Assembly: GCA_050693875.1 (NCBI GenBank)
Contig: JBOGWP010000012.1
Span: 1 to 13,412 of the forward strand
Source: JBOGWP01 sp050693875
GTDB lineage: Bacteria > Actinomycetota > CADDZG01 > JAHWKV01 > JBOGWP01
Direction: 5' to 3'
DNA: 13,412 nucleotides
In this document: positions 1-5,868 of the stretch, one piece after another
Position numbering within the stretch: the first letter of the stretch is position 1
Layout: each line of letters starts with the position of its first letter
Notes under the pieces: model-generated
The model's input: only the letters and a program-made list of their open reading frames with translations
The model's database searches: none
What the model was told of the DNA's origin: nothing
Translations under genes and position numbers: made by a program

Positions 1-117
1 GTGGCAGTGGACCGACATGTGCTCACGGACCATGTCGGAAGGGTTCCGAGAGCACAGCTCGACCTCATCCTGCGCGGGATCGACGTGGTACTTGGTCGCC
101 GATCCACAGCTGAATGA
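1..117 (+). CDS. C-terminal fragment, MazF/PemK-like toxin (partial, runs in from left edge)
   Basis: An open frame enters at base 1 and ends at a TGA at 115-117, giving the last 38 residues of a protein whose start lies outside the window. The visible tail reads VAVDRHVLTDHVGRVPRAQL and then ends in a DLILRGIDVVLGR helix. This matches the general C-terminal layout of MazF/PemK mRNA-cleaving toxins: a strand carrying V-D, a short VGR segment, then a final amphipathic helix ending in V-L-G. The catalytic part of the family is not visible, so the assignment rests on the tail alone. A second toxin-antitoxin locus (vapBC) lies about 200 bp downstream on the opposite strand, which fits a TA-rich patch. 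It could also be an unrelated short C-terminus. Confidence 0.45.
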   Translation: MAVDRHVLTDHVGRVPRAQLDLILRGIDVVLGRRSTAE

Positions 118-304
118 CCTCAGGGCCATGAGAAGCGGGCGCAGCCTGCTCATGCATCAAATGGTCACTTCAGCCCGAGAGCGCTCGCGGGCAGCTCTAC
201 GCGGTTGGCGCACCGATCAATCAGCTCCAAGAGAATCGGCCGGTGCGCGGACCGGCCTACCCCCTCCCGGCGTCGATCTCACCTTGGATTCTGCTGGCTG
301 GGGT
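118..304. other. Non-coding interval between MazF-like tail and vapC
   Basis: No frame here looks like a protein. The interval separates the convergent ends of the plus-strand MazF-like gene and the minus-strand vapC. Its only recognisable content is the first copy of the 29-bp direct repeat (201-229). I see no convincing terminator with a T-tract. Confidence 0.5.
201..229. repeat. Direct repeat copy 1 (29 bp, flanks vapBC)
   Basis: Bases 201-229 match 1118-1146 at 25 of 29 positions. The core at 213-229, CCGATCAATCAGCTCCA, is identical in both copies. The copies lie about 917 bp apart in the same orientation and bracket the whole vapBC locus. Read on the minus strand, both encode E-L-I-D-R-x-A-N-R in one frame. 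Of the four differences, two are synonymous third-position changes and two adjacent ones give C versus D. That hints at decayed duplicated coding sequence rather than a recombination site, but the length is too short to decide. Confidence 0.6.
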
Positions 305-701
305 TCAGGAGGAGGCAAAGAGCTCGATTTGGGCCTCGTGCCCTGAAGCGCCTGCCAGCCTGCCATCGCAGGTGACGAGGGGAACGCCCAGCATCTCCGA
401 GATTGCCACGAACGTGGCGTCGTAGGCCGAAAGGCTGTGCCGCAGCTCCCACATCCGATCGGCCAGCGGATGGTGCGGGTAGCGCACGATTGGGAGATCC
501 GCGAAGTCACTTCTCACGTCGACCGCCCGGTCTTCGGTCAGGTGACGCGCTGTCACCAATCGACGGAGCGCGTGGATGACCTCCACGTCGATCAGGTGAG
601 GAGCGTAGGTCGCCGTCCTGGGCAAGCCGTGCACGGAGGTTCTCTGGGGGCGGAACCCCCGCCAACGCCGCCAGGACGGCCGATGTGTCGGCGACGATCA
701 C
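305..701 (-). pseudogene. vapC: VapC PIN-domain toxin, interrupted by a frameshift
   Basis: VapC toxins are PIN-domain ribonucleases neutralised by VapB. Reading begins at a GTG (701-699) that overlaps the vapB TGA as GTGA. The first frame gives VIVADTSAVLAALAG and runs to Asp at 611-609. The rest of the toxin then continues one base over, from 607, as YAPHLIDVEVIHALRRL to the TGA at 307-305. With base 608 skipped the product is 131 residues, normal for VapC, with all four acidic residues in place: D5 (ADTS), E40 (DVEV), D94 (AYDA) and D112 (TCDG). As it stands, the first frame runs out to 507 as a 64-residue product lacking the distal acidic residues. Homologues commonly read D-L-H-A-P-H-L-x-D-V-E here, so a 2-base loss is as likely as a 1-base gain. 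It could be a real inactivation or an assembly error. I see no slippery heptamer to suggest programmed shifting. Confidence 0.85.
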
Positions 702-934
702 TGCCGGTCGCGGCTCGAGCGTACCGCGGCGACGATCCTCCCGGTGCGTGCCCCTCCCGACCGGTCCCCAGCGCGGGCGAGCACGTCGGCGACGGGGGGG
801 CGCTCGGCCACGCGGGTGACCTCCGCAAGGAGATACTCCGAGAGCGAGAGACCGGCGGCGGCTGCCCGGGCCCGAAGGGTCCGATGAGTGGCGTCGGCGA
901 CGTTCCGGATCTGGATCGATCGAGTCACAAACAC
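698..934 (-). CDS. vapB: VapB/FitA-type ribbon-helix-helix antitoxin
   Basis: A 78-residue protein starting MFVTRSIQIRNVADATHRTL, the usual opening of VapB/FitA ribbon-helix-helix antitoxins. The N-terminal strand SIQIRNV (about 6-12) pairs across a dimer to contact DNA, and two helices follow through about residue 45 (AAAAGLSLSEYLLAEV). The C-terminal stretch GRIVAAVRSSRDRQ resembles the segment that wraps the toxin active site. The start is GTG at 934, with an in-frame stop close upstream. No strong Shine-Dalgarno is seen, and GTG at 928 is an alternative. Its TGA overlaps the vapC GTG by 4 bp, giving the translational coupling normal for these pairs. The antitoxin is intact while its toxin frame is broken. 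These proteins usually repress their own promoter, and a dyad lies at 957-988. Confidence 0.87.
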   Translation of the reverse strand: MFVTRSIQIRNVADATHRTLRARAAAAGLSLSEYLLAEVTRVAERPPVADVLARAGDRSGGARTGRIVAAVRSSRDRQ

Positions 935-956
935 GACATATACACCCGATTAGCGT

Positions 957-988
957 GTCCAACATGCACTCCGCATGTGCACCTGGAC
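957..988. promoter_or_regulatory. Candidate vapBC operator (dyad)
   Basis: A two-part inverted repeat lies 23-54 bp upstream of the vapB start. The inner arms ACATGC (962-967) and GCATGT (973-978) surround a 5-nt spacer, and the outer arms GTCCA (957-961) and TGGAC (984-988) are also perfect. The position fits autorepression by a VapB-VapC complex. On the minus strand TTGGAC at the edge of this dyad resembles a -35 element, but spacing to a clear -10 is poor, so no promoter is called. Confidence 0.45.
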
Positions 989-996
989 TTCGGTGT

Positions 997-1079
997 AGGA
1001 CCGGGACAGGAGGATCTCAGGGCGTCCCGGAACCCCAATCCTCACGAACGTCGTGAGAACCTCCTGCTCCGCGGGTCCT
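997..1079. repeat. 83-nt imperfect inverted repeat with nested alternative hairpins
   Basis: The left arm (997-1019) and right arm (1054-1079) pair in three blocks: AGGACC with GGTCCT (6 bp), CAGGAGG with CCTCCTG (7 bp), and TCTCA with TGAGA (5 bp). One A/A mismatch and one asymmetric internal loop (4 versus 7 nt) interrupt them. Inside are two perfect 7-bp hairpins that compete with or partly replace this fold: CCGGGAC (1001-1007) with GTCCCGG (1024-1030), and CTCACGA (1041-1047) with TCGTGAG (1051-1057). The last shares TGAG with the outer stem. No T-tract follows on either strand, so an intrinsic terminator is unlikely. A structured leader of vapBC, a small RNA or a small mobile-element remnant are the options. 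Confidence 0.6.
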
Positions 1080-1117
1080 TCGGGGGCGCAGGTTCAGACG
1101 TCACGCCGGGATTGCAA

Positions 1118-1146
1118 GCGATTCGCGTCCCGATCAATCAGCTCCA
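1118..1146. repeat. Direct repeat copy 2 (29 bp)
   Basis: Second copy of the repeat at 201-229, with an identical 17-bp core at 1130-1146 and four mismatches to its left. It lies in the vapBC upstream region, beyond the inverted repeat, in the same orientation as copy 1. Read on the minus strand it gives VELIDRDANRLQSRRDV followed by a stop, which parallels LELIDRCANRVELPAS in copy 1. Confidence 0.6.
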
Positions 1147-1318
1147 CCTGTCTGGTTCGCCGATCCCCGTCCTGTGGCGTCAACCCCATTCTTGGCGTAA
1201 GAACGACATCGACGGGCTGATTCTCGGCGTGGTGGGGCCTCGATAGCCGTTCCAAGGCCGATGCCGCGCCGCAATCGCCCTCGTGAGGTAGGGGCCGCCG
1301 GCGCGGGCCACGGCCCTC

Positions 1319-1999
1319 TTACCGGACGACCTTGATGTTGAACACCGGCGTGCCGTGCACGCCCCATAACCGGATCCACAACGGCAGGTACATCTCCACG
1401 GCGCGTGCGGAGGTGATGTCGCCGAGGTCGACGACCCCGCGCCAGCCGAACCAGCCCGTCAGGATCCCGGCGACCTCACTCTTGGCGGCGTTGTCGTTCC
1501 CGCAGACGAACACATCGTGATCGCCACCGGCAAGACTGTCGGGGTCGACCATGACCGCCGCGGTAACCGTGTTGAGCGTCTTCACCACCCTCGCGTCGGG
1601 GAACGAACGCTGAACCAGCTCGCCAATCGAGTCGGTGTTCGCCACGGTCAGTCTCGGCACACCGGCCGAGAAGTCCAGCCCGTTGGAGATGTCGATAAGG
1701 ATCTTGCCGGCCAGGTTCTCCGCCCCCGCCGCTTGGAGCACGTCGAGCGCGGCTGCGCCGCTGGTGGCGTTGAAGACGATCTCGCCGTTCGCGGCAGCCT
1801 CCTTGAACAGCACCACCTTGGCGTCCGGATGGGCCGCCGCCCACTCGGCGCACGGCGGCGCGCCGGTCCGAGCGGGCTCGGTGCGAGCCATCACCGCCTC
1901 GACGTCGCGGGTGCCCATCCATACGTCCTGGCCGAGCGACAGCAGCTTGGCGCCGATCGTCTGGCCGACGATCCCGGTACCGAGACCCGCGATCCTCAC
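1319..1999 (-). CDS. NADP/coenzyme F420-type dinucleotide-binding oxidoreductase (COG2085-like)
   Basis: A 226-residue single-domain Rossmann protein. It opens MRIAGLGTGIVGQTIGAKLL with the dinucleotide-binding GxGxxG at G7-G9-G12. G-T-R-D at about 29-32 sits at the end of strand 2, where an arginine typically reads the 2'-phosphate of NADP. Later segments (IVFNATSG, ILIDISNGLDF, VVKTLNTV, DVFVCGNDN) follow the plan of the F420-dependent NADP reductase superfamily, small predicted dinucleotide-binding enzymes moving hydride between NADP(H) and F420 or another acceptor. Length is normal for the group. The start is GTG at 1999, chosen for an AAGGAGG ribosome site about 9 nt upstream. It stands 182 bp downstream of the kinase operon on the same strand, so it is probably transcribed separately. 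The physiological substrate is not readable, and other NAD(P)-binding members of the superfamily remain possible. Confidence 0.8.
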   Translation of the reverse strand: MRIAGLGTGIVGQTIGAKLLSLGQDVWMGTRDVEAVMARTEPARTGAPPCAEWAAAHPDAKVVLFKEAAANGEIVFNATSGAAALDVLQAAGAENLAGKILIDISNGLDFSAGVPRLTVANTDSIGELVQRSFPDARVVKTLNTVTAAVMVDPDSLAGGDHDVFVCGNDNAAKSEVAGILTGWFGWRGVVDLGDITSARAVEMYLPLWIRLWGVHGTPVFNIKVVR

Positions 2000-2148
2000 G
2001 GCTGCTCCTCCTTCCCTGTCGTTGCTCAGTGTCCTTGGCGGGGGTTCGAGCCAAGGAGATCATCAGCATCCTGACAAGATGGGAAGCGCGACCCGGGATC
2101 CCTTTCACCGACCCCAACGAGCCCACGGTCGTCATCGAACCAACATAT

Positions 2149-2170
2149 GTCGCAGTTCGAGCGCTGCGAC
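2149..2170 (-). terminator. Candidate terminator hairpin after the histidine kinase gene
   Basis: A perfect 7-bp stem (CTGCGAC at 2164-2170 with GTCGCAG at 2149-2155) and an 8-nt loop lie 11 bp beyond the kinase stop codon. In the direction of transcription the stem is followed by ATATGTTGGTT, which is moderately T-rich against a very GC-rich background. That is consistent with a weak intrinsic terminator of the three-gene signalling operon, though the U-tract is poor. Confidence 0.45.
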
Positions 2171-2181
2171 CGACCGAGCCG

Positions 2182-3582
2182 TCAGGCAGGAGCGGTGTGA
2201 GCTGGTCGTCGCACGATGTGTGCCGGAAGGGTCAGCCGGAACGTCGTTCCTTTCCCGACCACGCTGTCGACCTCGATGCTCCCACCAAGCGCCGCGCTGA
2301 GCTGTCGAACGATCGCGAGACCGAGCCCCGTCCCGACCTCTCGCATTCCTTTCGAGATGCCCCACAGATACGAGCGCTCGAAGACGTGCGGAAGGTCCCT
2401 CGTGGCGATGCCCGGCCCGGTGTCGGCGACCTCCACCACCACCGCGCCGGGCGCGGCTCGGCCGGAGACACGGACCCGCCCCCCCGCCGGCGTCACCCGC
2501 AGGGCGTTCTCGACCAGGTTGCCGACGATCTGGCGGACCCGCAGCGCATCGGTGATGAGGACGAGGCGCTCGCCCACCTCCGCCTCGAGCGACACCCCTG
2601 CCCCCGCCGCGCCGCCGGCGTGCGCCTTCGCCGCCTCGCGCAGGACGTCGCCGAGGTCGACCTCGGCGGGCTCCAGCCGGAGCTCGCCGGCCCCGAGCCG
2701 CGCCAGGTCCATCACGTCCTGGACCAGCCGCTCCAGCCGTGCGGTCTCCTCGCTGATCACGGACAACGCCTCGGTGCGTCCCGGTCCGTCGGCGACGACC
2801 CCCTCGGCCATCGCTTCGGCATATCCGCGGATGGCGGTGATGGGGGTTCGCAGCTCGTGCGAAACGCTGGCGAGGAACTCGTGCTCGCGCCGCCGTGCCT
2901 CGAGCAAGGCGTCGGCCATGGCGTTGAAGCGCCGGGCGAGGTCGGCGACCTCGTCCTCCCCTTCGACGGGTACCCGGTGGGCGAGGTCGCCCTCGGCTGC
3001 GCGGGCGGTGGCGTCGGCAACTCGCCGGATCGGGTCGGTCAGGCGCCGGGACAGCAGGGCGGAGGCCAGGACCGCCAGGATCACCGCCAGCCCGGCGGCG
3101 AGCCCCACCCGCGCAAGCACCGACCGCGACATCGCCCGGGTCACTCCGGTGGGCCGGGCCAGGACGACGCCTGCGGTCCGGCCTCGTGGCCCCGCAACGG
3201 GAATCGCCACATAGGCGTAGACGTCGCGTTCTGCCGACACCACCCCCTCGATGCGCCTTCCAGCCAACACCGGACTGAGGTCGATCCGCTCGACGACGTT
3301 TGCGACGGAATCCTCTGCCGCGGTCACACGCCCCGCCGGGCCGACCAGAGCGACGAGGCTCCCCGACGCCCGCAGCAGTTGCCGCAGCGAGGTCAGCTGC
3401 CTGGGCTGGATGTCGTTCGCCTCGAGGGCGATTGCGTCGGCCTGCCGTCCGAGCTCCTCCAGCGCCCGCTGTTCCGACAGCCGGCGTACGAGGCCGAACG
3501 TGATGAGGGCGGTCGCGGCAACCGAGAGCGCCGCGGTCAGGCCGAGCGTCCGGGCGAGGCGGCCCCGCAGCGAACGTCCCAC
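2182..3582 (-). CDS. Sensor histidine kinase (HAMP, HisKA, HATPase)
   Basis: A 466-residue membrane kinase that would sense an envelope signal and phosphorylate the response regulator encoded just upstream. A first transmembrane segment (about 13-32) is followed by an extracytoplasmic sensor region (about 33-155) and a second segment (about 156-177). Then come a HAMP linker (about 178-231) and the dimerisation helix with SHELRTP, whose phospho-acceptor is H242. The ATP-binding domain shows the N-box NLVENA (355-360), DTGPG (387-391) and GTGLGL (417-422). The loop before GTGLGL is short, SYLWGISKGMREV, with a tryptophan where many kinases have S-R. The start is GTG at 3582, 4 nt after the regulator stop, so translation is probably coupled. 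A weak purine stretch within the end of the regulator gene serves as ribosome site. The stimulus cannot be read from the sequence. Confidence 0.93.
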   Translation of the reverse strand: MGRSLRGRLARTLGLTAALSVAATALITFGLVRRLSEQRALEELGRQADAIALEANDIQPRQLTSLRQLLRASGSLVALVGPAGRVTAAEDSVANVVERIDLSPVLAGRRIEGVVSAERDVYAYVAIPVAGPRGRTAGVVLARPTGVTRAMSRSVLARVGLAAGLAVILAVLASALLSRRLTDPIRRVADATARAAEGDLAHRVPVEGEDEVADLARRFNAMADALLEARRREHEFLASVSHELRTPITAIRGYAEAMAEGVVADGPGRTEALSVISEETARLERLVQDVMDLARLGAGELRLEPAEVDLGDVLREAAKAHAGGAAGAGVSLEAEVGERLVLITDALRVRQIVGNLVENALRVTPAGGRVRVSGRAAPGAVVVEVADTGPGIATRDLPHVFERSYLWGISKGMREVGTGLGLAIVRQLSAALGGSIEVDSVVGKGTTFRLTLPAHIVRRPAHTAPA

Positions 3583-3586
3583 CGTG

Positions 3587-4261
3587 TCACCACTCGCCCT
3601 TGTAGCCGACCCCGCGCACCGTCTTGACCACCTCGGCCTCGCCGCCGAGCTTCGCCCGCAGCGACCGGACGTGCGAGTCGACCGTCCTCGAGTCCACCGG
3701 ATGCCGATAAGCCCAGACGCGCTCGAGGAGCCGGTCGCGGGTGAAGACGATCCCGCGGTTGCGGGCGAGGAACGCGAGGAGATCGAACTCCTTCGGGGTG
3801 AGCTCCACGAGGCGGTCCCCCACCCTCGCCTCCCTGCGTGCGGTGTCGATCCCGACGGGCCCCAGCACGAGCCGCTCGCCCTCCTCCTCCGGAGCCTCGA
3901 CGCGGCGCAGGACGGCCTTCACCCGGGCGACCAGCTCGCGGGGGCTGAACGGCTTCGTCACGTAGTCGTCGGCGCCCAGCTCGAGGCCGAGCACACGGTC
4001 GATCTCGGTGTCGCGGGCGGTGAGCATGATGATCGGCACCCGGCTGCCGGCCCGCAACCGCCGGCACACCTCGATGCCGTCGATCCCCGGGAGCATCACG
4101 TCGAGGACGACGAGGGAAGGCCGCAGGCGGTCCGCCATCTCGAGGCCCTTCGCCCCGTCCTCGGCAATCTCGACCGAGAACCCCTCGTTCGTCAGATAGA
4201 GCTCGACCAGCGAGGCGATGTTGCGCTCGTCCTCGACGACCAGGATCTGTCCCGATGCCAT
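3587..4261 (-). CDS. OmpR/PhoB-family response regulator
   Basis: A 224-residue transcription factor with an N-terminal receiver (about 1-118) and a C-terminal winged helix (about 130-224). Receiver landmarks are E10-D11 for Mg2+, phospho-acceptor D54 in VVLDVMLPG, T81, and K103 in VTKPF. The effector domain has the typical LTPKEFDLLAFLARN entry, a recognition region around SRTVDSHVRSLRAKL, and ends VKTVRGVGYKGEW. The start is ATG at 4261 with GGGAGG 5 nt upstream. It lies between the secreted DUF5666-like gene (78-nt gap containing a hairpin) and its cognate kinase (4-nt gap). It probably binds the phased TTCAC half-sites at 4952-4989 upstream of the operon, because OmpR-family regulators bind direct repeats spaced by one helical turn. 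That link is inference. Confidence 0.95.
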   Translation of the reverse strand: MASGQILVVEDERNIASLVELYLTNEGFSVEIAEDGAKGLEMADRLRPSLVVLDVMLPGIDGIEVCRRLRAGSRVPIIMLTARDTEIDRVLGLELGADDYVTKPFSPRELVARVKAVLRRVEAPEEEGERLVLGPVGIDTARREARVGDRLVELTPKEFDLLAFLARNRGIVFTRDRLLERVWAYRHPVDSRTVDSHVRSLRAKLGGEAEVVKTVRGVGYKGEW

Positions 4262-4289
4262 GAAGCCTCCCGCATAGTAGTCGGCGCGC

Positions 4290-4319
4290 CGGCGGCGGGT
4301 CCGAAGGGTCCCGCCGCCG
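4290..4319. other. GC-rich hairpin between secreted-protein gene and response regulator
   Basis: A perfect 10-bp stem (CGGCGGCGGG with CCCGCCGCCG) encloses a T/T mismatch, two further G-C pairs and a GAAG loop. It sits in the 78-nt gap between the DUF5666-like stop (4340) and the regulator start (4261). No T-tract follows on the minus strand. It therefore more likely acts as a partial attenuator or an mRNA-processing or stability element, which would set different expression levels for the secreted protein and the signalling pair. Confidence 0.5.
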
Positions 4320-4339
4320 AAGCCCGTGAGAGAGGCCGT

Positions 4340-4906
4340 TCAGGGAGCCTGGCCGGGCGTCGTCGTCGCCGAGGGCTGCAGCCGGCGGTCGCGCTTGGGA
4401 CGCTCCTGCCCGGCGGGCGGGCTGTAGTCGGGGGCGAACGCCCGGATGCCCCGCACGATCGACTCGCCGTCGCGCCGGCCCTGGAGGATCGCCGCCCGGT
4501 CTCCCTTCTTAAGATCGGAGACCTGCGCCGCCTCGCCGTTTCGGCAGACCCGGGTCTGCTCTCCGGCCCGGACAGTGACGGTCTCGCCGTCGGCCCGCTT
4601 GATGGTCACGCGGTCACCGTCGACGCTCGTGATCTCGCCGCGATCGATGATCATCGTGGCGAAGCCCTCCCGCGCTTGCACCTTGGCCTCGGCATGCACG
4701 ACGCGCCCGAACGCTTCCCGGATGCCGACCGCCCTGCCCGGCAGGCCGCAAAACCTCTTTCCCTTGGGCAGTCCCTGCCGGGCCGCCGACTTCTCGGGCG
4801 GCGCCGTCGGCGAGGGAGTGCCGCCGGTCTGGGCGAGCGCCGAGCCCGCCACGGCCACAACCGCCGCGATCCCGGATGCGATCGCCACCTTCATCCTTCC
4901 GCTCAT
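4340..4906 (-). CDS. Secreted DUF5666-like protein
   Basis: A 188-residue exported protein. Residues 1-26 form a signal peptide: MSGRMK, a hydrophobic core, and A-L-A-Q as the likely cleavage site. A proline/threonine-rich linker follows (about 27-40). Residues about 82-158 carry a small beta-barrel-like unit of the DUF5666 type: GEITSVDGDRVTIKRADGE, then TRVCRNGEAAQVSDLKKGD and a closing IVRGIRAF. The tail is basic and proline/threonine-rich. Two cysteines (C53, C121) could form a disulfide outside the cell. The start is ATG at 4906, fixed by AGGAGGT 7 nt upstream; the reading frame extends further upstream but without such a site. It is the first gene of the unit with the regulator and kinase, which suggests an accessory to, or target of, that sensor. 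Biochemical function is unknown for the family. Confidence 0.8.
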   Translation of the reverse strand: MSGRMKVAIASGIAAVVAVAGSALAQTGGTPSPTAPPEKSAARQGLPKGKRFCGLPGRAVGIREAFGRVVHAEAKVQAREGFATMIIDRGEITSVDGDRVTIKRADGETVTVRAGEQTRVCRNGEAAQVSDLKKGDRAAILQGRRDGESIVRGIRAFAPDYSPPAGQERPKRDRRLQPSATTTPGQAP

Positions 4907-4951
4907 TGTCGGTACCTCCTGTGGATGGTGTCTCAACCATCGGGGGAGCCG

Positions 4952-4989
4952 GTGAAGGAGTGATGGGAGGTGTGTGAAGGGAAGGTGAA
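4952..4989 (-). promoter_or_regulatory. Phased TTCAC half-sites, candidate response-regulator operator
   Basis: Three copies of GTGAA (TTCAC on the minus strand) start at 4952, 4974 and 4985, separated by exactly 22 and 11 bp. All therefore lie on the same face of the helix. Two extend to the octamer context KGTGAAGG. They sit 46-83 bp upstream of the start codon of the secreted-protein gene and just past the end of the HAD gene. Direct repeats with 11-bp phasing are the usual target geometry of OmpR/PhoB regulators, and one is encoded in this operon. The half-site nearest the gene could overlap the -35 region, but no clear -10 is visible. Confidence 0.5.
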
Positions 4990-5006
4990 ACTTGGCCCGG
5001 GTGCGG

Positions 5007-5747
5007 TCAGATCCCGAGTGCGTCGTACAGGTCGTCCCAGTGGTGGAGCACGACGTCGCCCTCCTCGCCCTGGGCCTCCTCCTCGGTCCACGCATCGTCG
5101 TGAACTCCGGCGAAGCGAATCGTCGCCATGCCGGCTGCCCGCGCCCCCGCGATGTCGGTCCTGCGGAGGTCTCCAATGTGGACCGACTTCTCCGCCGGGG
5201 CGCCGACCGCTTGCAGCGCCGCCGTGAAGATGCCCTGCTGGGGCTTGGGTACCCCGACCTCGTCGGAGAAGAGATACTGGTCGAGGTGCACTTCGAGCTC
5301 GGCGAGGAGGCGTCGGACCACCCTCCCCGGGGTGAAGCCGGTGTCGCAGATCAGGGCGGTGGGGATGCCTCTCGCACGGACCGTCTCGAGAGCATGGGCG
5401 GCTCCCTCGACGACCCGGACCCCTACCCTGCTGGTCGCCTCGGCAATCGTATCGGCGAGCTGACCGGCGACCTGCTCCGTCACCTCGATCCCGAGCTGCA
5501 CGAGGCACCACCGGGCCGCCCCCTCGGGGCCGAACATCTTGCCGTCGCGCCACTTGGAGACATGCTCGAGCCACGAGCCCTCCATGAGCTCCCGGGCGCG
5601 CTCGGAGTCGAGCTCGACGCCGTCGCGGCGCGCGATCTCCTGAAGGTGCCGGGCACGAGCCATCAGTGCCCCCTCCCAGTCGACGTCGGCGATGAGCGTC
5701 GACCAGCAGTCGAACGTGACGGCCTGCGGGGGGCGGGGGATCTCCAC
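5007..5747 (-). CDS. HAD-superfamily hydrolase
   Basis: A 246-residue cytoplasmic HAD enzyme. Motif I is FDCWST with nucleophile D13. The residue at +2 is W15 rather than the Asp common in phosphatases, as in the haloacid-dehalogenase-like branch that reads FDxxxTL. Motif II is ICDTGFT (T136), motif III is K168 in VGVPKP, and motif IV is IGDLRRTD (D193, D198). A helical cap of about 70-90 residues separates motifs I and II (C1-type cap). The C-terminal stretch is unusually acidic (TEEEAQGEEGD). The start is GTG at 5747; the Shine-Dalgarno is weak, so it is less certain than the others. The substrate could be a phosphoester or a haloacid. It lies 100 bp before the signalling operon and is divergent from rmuC across a 174-bp gap, with no clear functional tie to either. 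Confidence 0.85.
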   Translation of the reverse strand: MEIPRPPQAVTFDCWSTLIADVDWEGALMARARHLQEIARRDGVELDSERARELMEGSWLEHVSKWRDGKMFGPEGAARWCLVQLGIEVTEQVAGQLADTIAEATSRVGVRVVEGAAHALETVRARGIPTALICDTGFTPGRVVRRLLAELEVHLDQYLFSDEVGVPKPQQGIFTAALQAVGAPAEKSVHIGDLRRTDIAGARAAGMATIRFAGVHDDAWTEEEAQGEEGDVVLHHWDDLYDALGI

Positions 5748-5868
5748 GGCTGATCAGCGTACCCGCGGTGGGGGGAAAGCCGGGACCACGAGCAAGCAAA
5801 CCCCCGCTCTCGGGGCTCGGCGGCCCGCTTTCTGTCATACCCCCTCCCTACCATCAACCAGGCAAGGG

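Larger units (their letters stand above)
935..1318. other. Intergenic region between vapB and the F420/NADP enzyme
   Basis: This 384-bp interval has no convincing gene. It contains the candidate vapBC operator (957-988), an 83-nt imperfect inverted repeat (997-1079) and the second direct-repeat copy (1118-1146). Between 1147 and 1318 I see only GC-rich sequence with short self-complementary patches, such as GGGCCACGGCCC near 1305-1316. Short open frames there show no recognisable protein character. Confidence 0.5.

Noticed and set aside
604..612. Programmed ribosomal frameshift in vapC
   Set aside because: No slippery heptamer, no upstream Shine-Dalgarno-like stimulator and no obvious downstream pseudoknot at the join. 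A mutation or sequence error is simpler.
997..1079. Possible class II tRNA (length near 83 nt, 6-bp closing stem)
   Set aside because: No TTCRA T-loop, no consistent D-loop GG or anticodon arm on either strand, and no discriminator-CCA context. It is better treated as an inverted repeat.
2035..2065. tRNA-like GGGGGTTCGAGCC string
   Set aside because: The T-stem does not pair on the 3' side and no acceptor, D or anticodon arms are present nearby.
2029..3627. 532-codon plus-strand frame opposite the histidine kinase
   Set aside because: Antisense shadow. The minus strand has unambiguous HAMP, H-box and ATP-binding motifs with normal spacing.
3251..4963. 570-codon plus-strand frame across kinase, regulator and secreted protein
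   Set aside because: It spans three real genes on the other strand and their gaps, and its Arg/Pro/Ala-rich translation matches no family.
4907..5176. N-terminal extension of the DUF5666-like gene to 5176
   Set aside because: The extension overlaps the HAD gene, has no protein-like character and would bury the clear signal peptide. The ATG at 4906 has a strong ribosome site.
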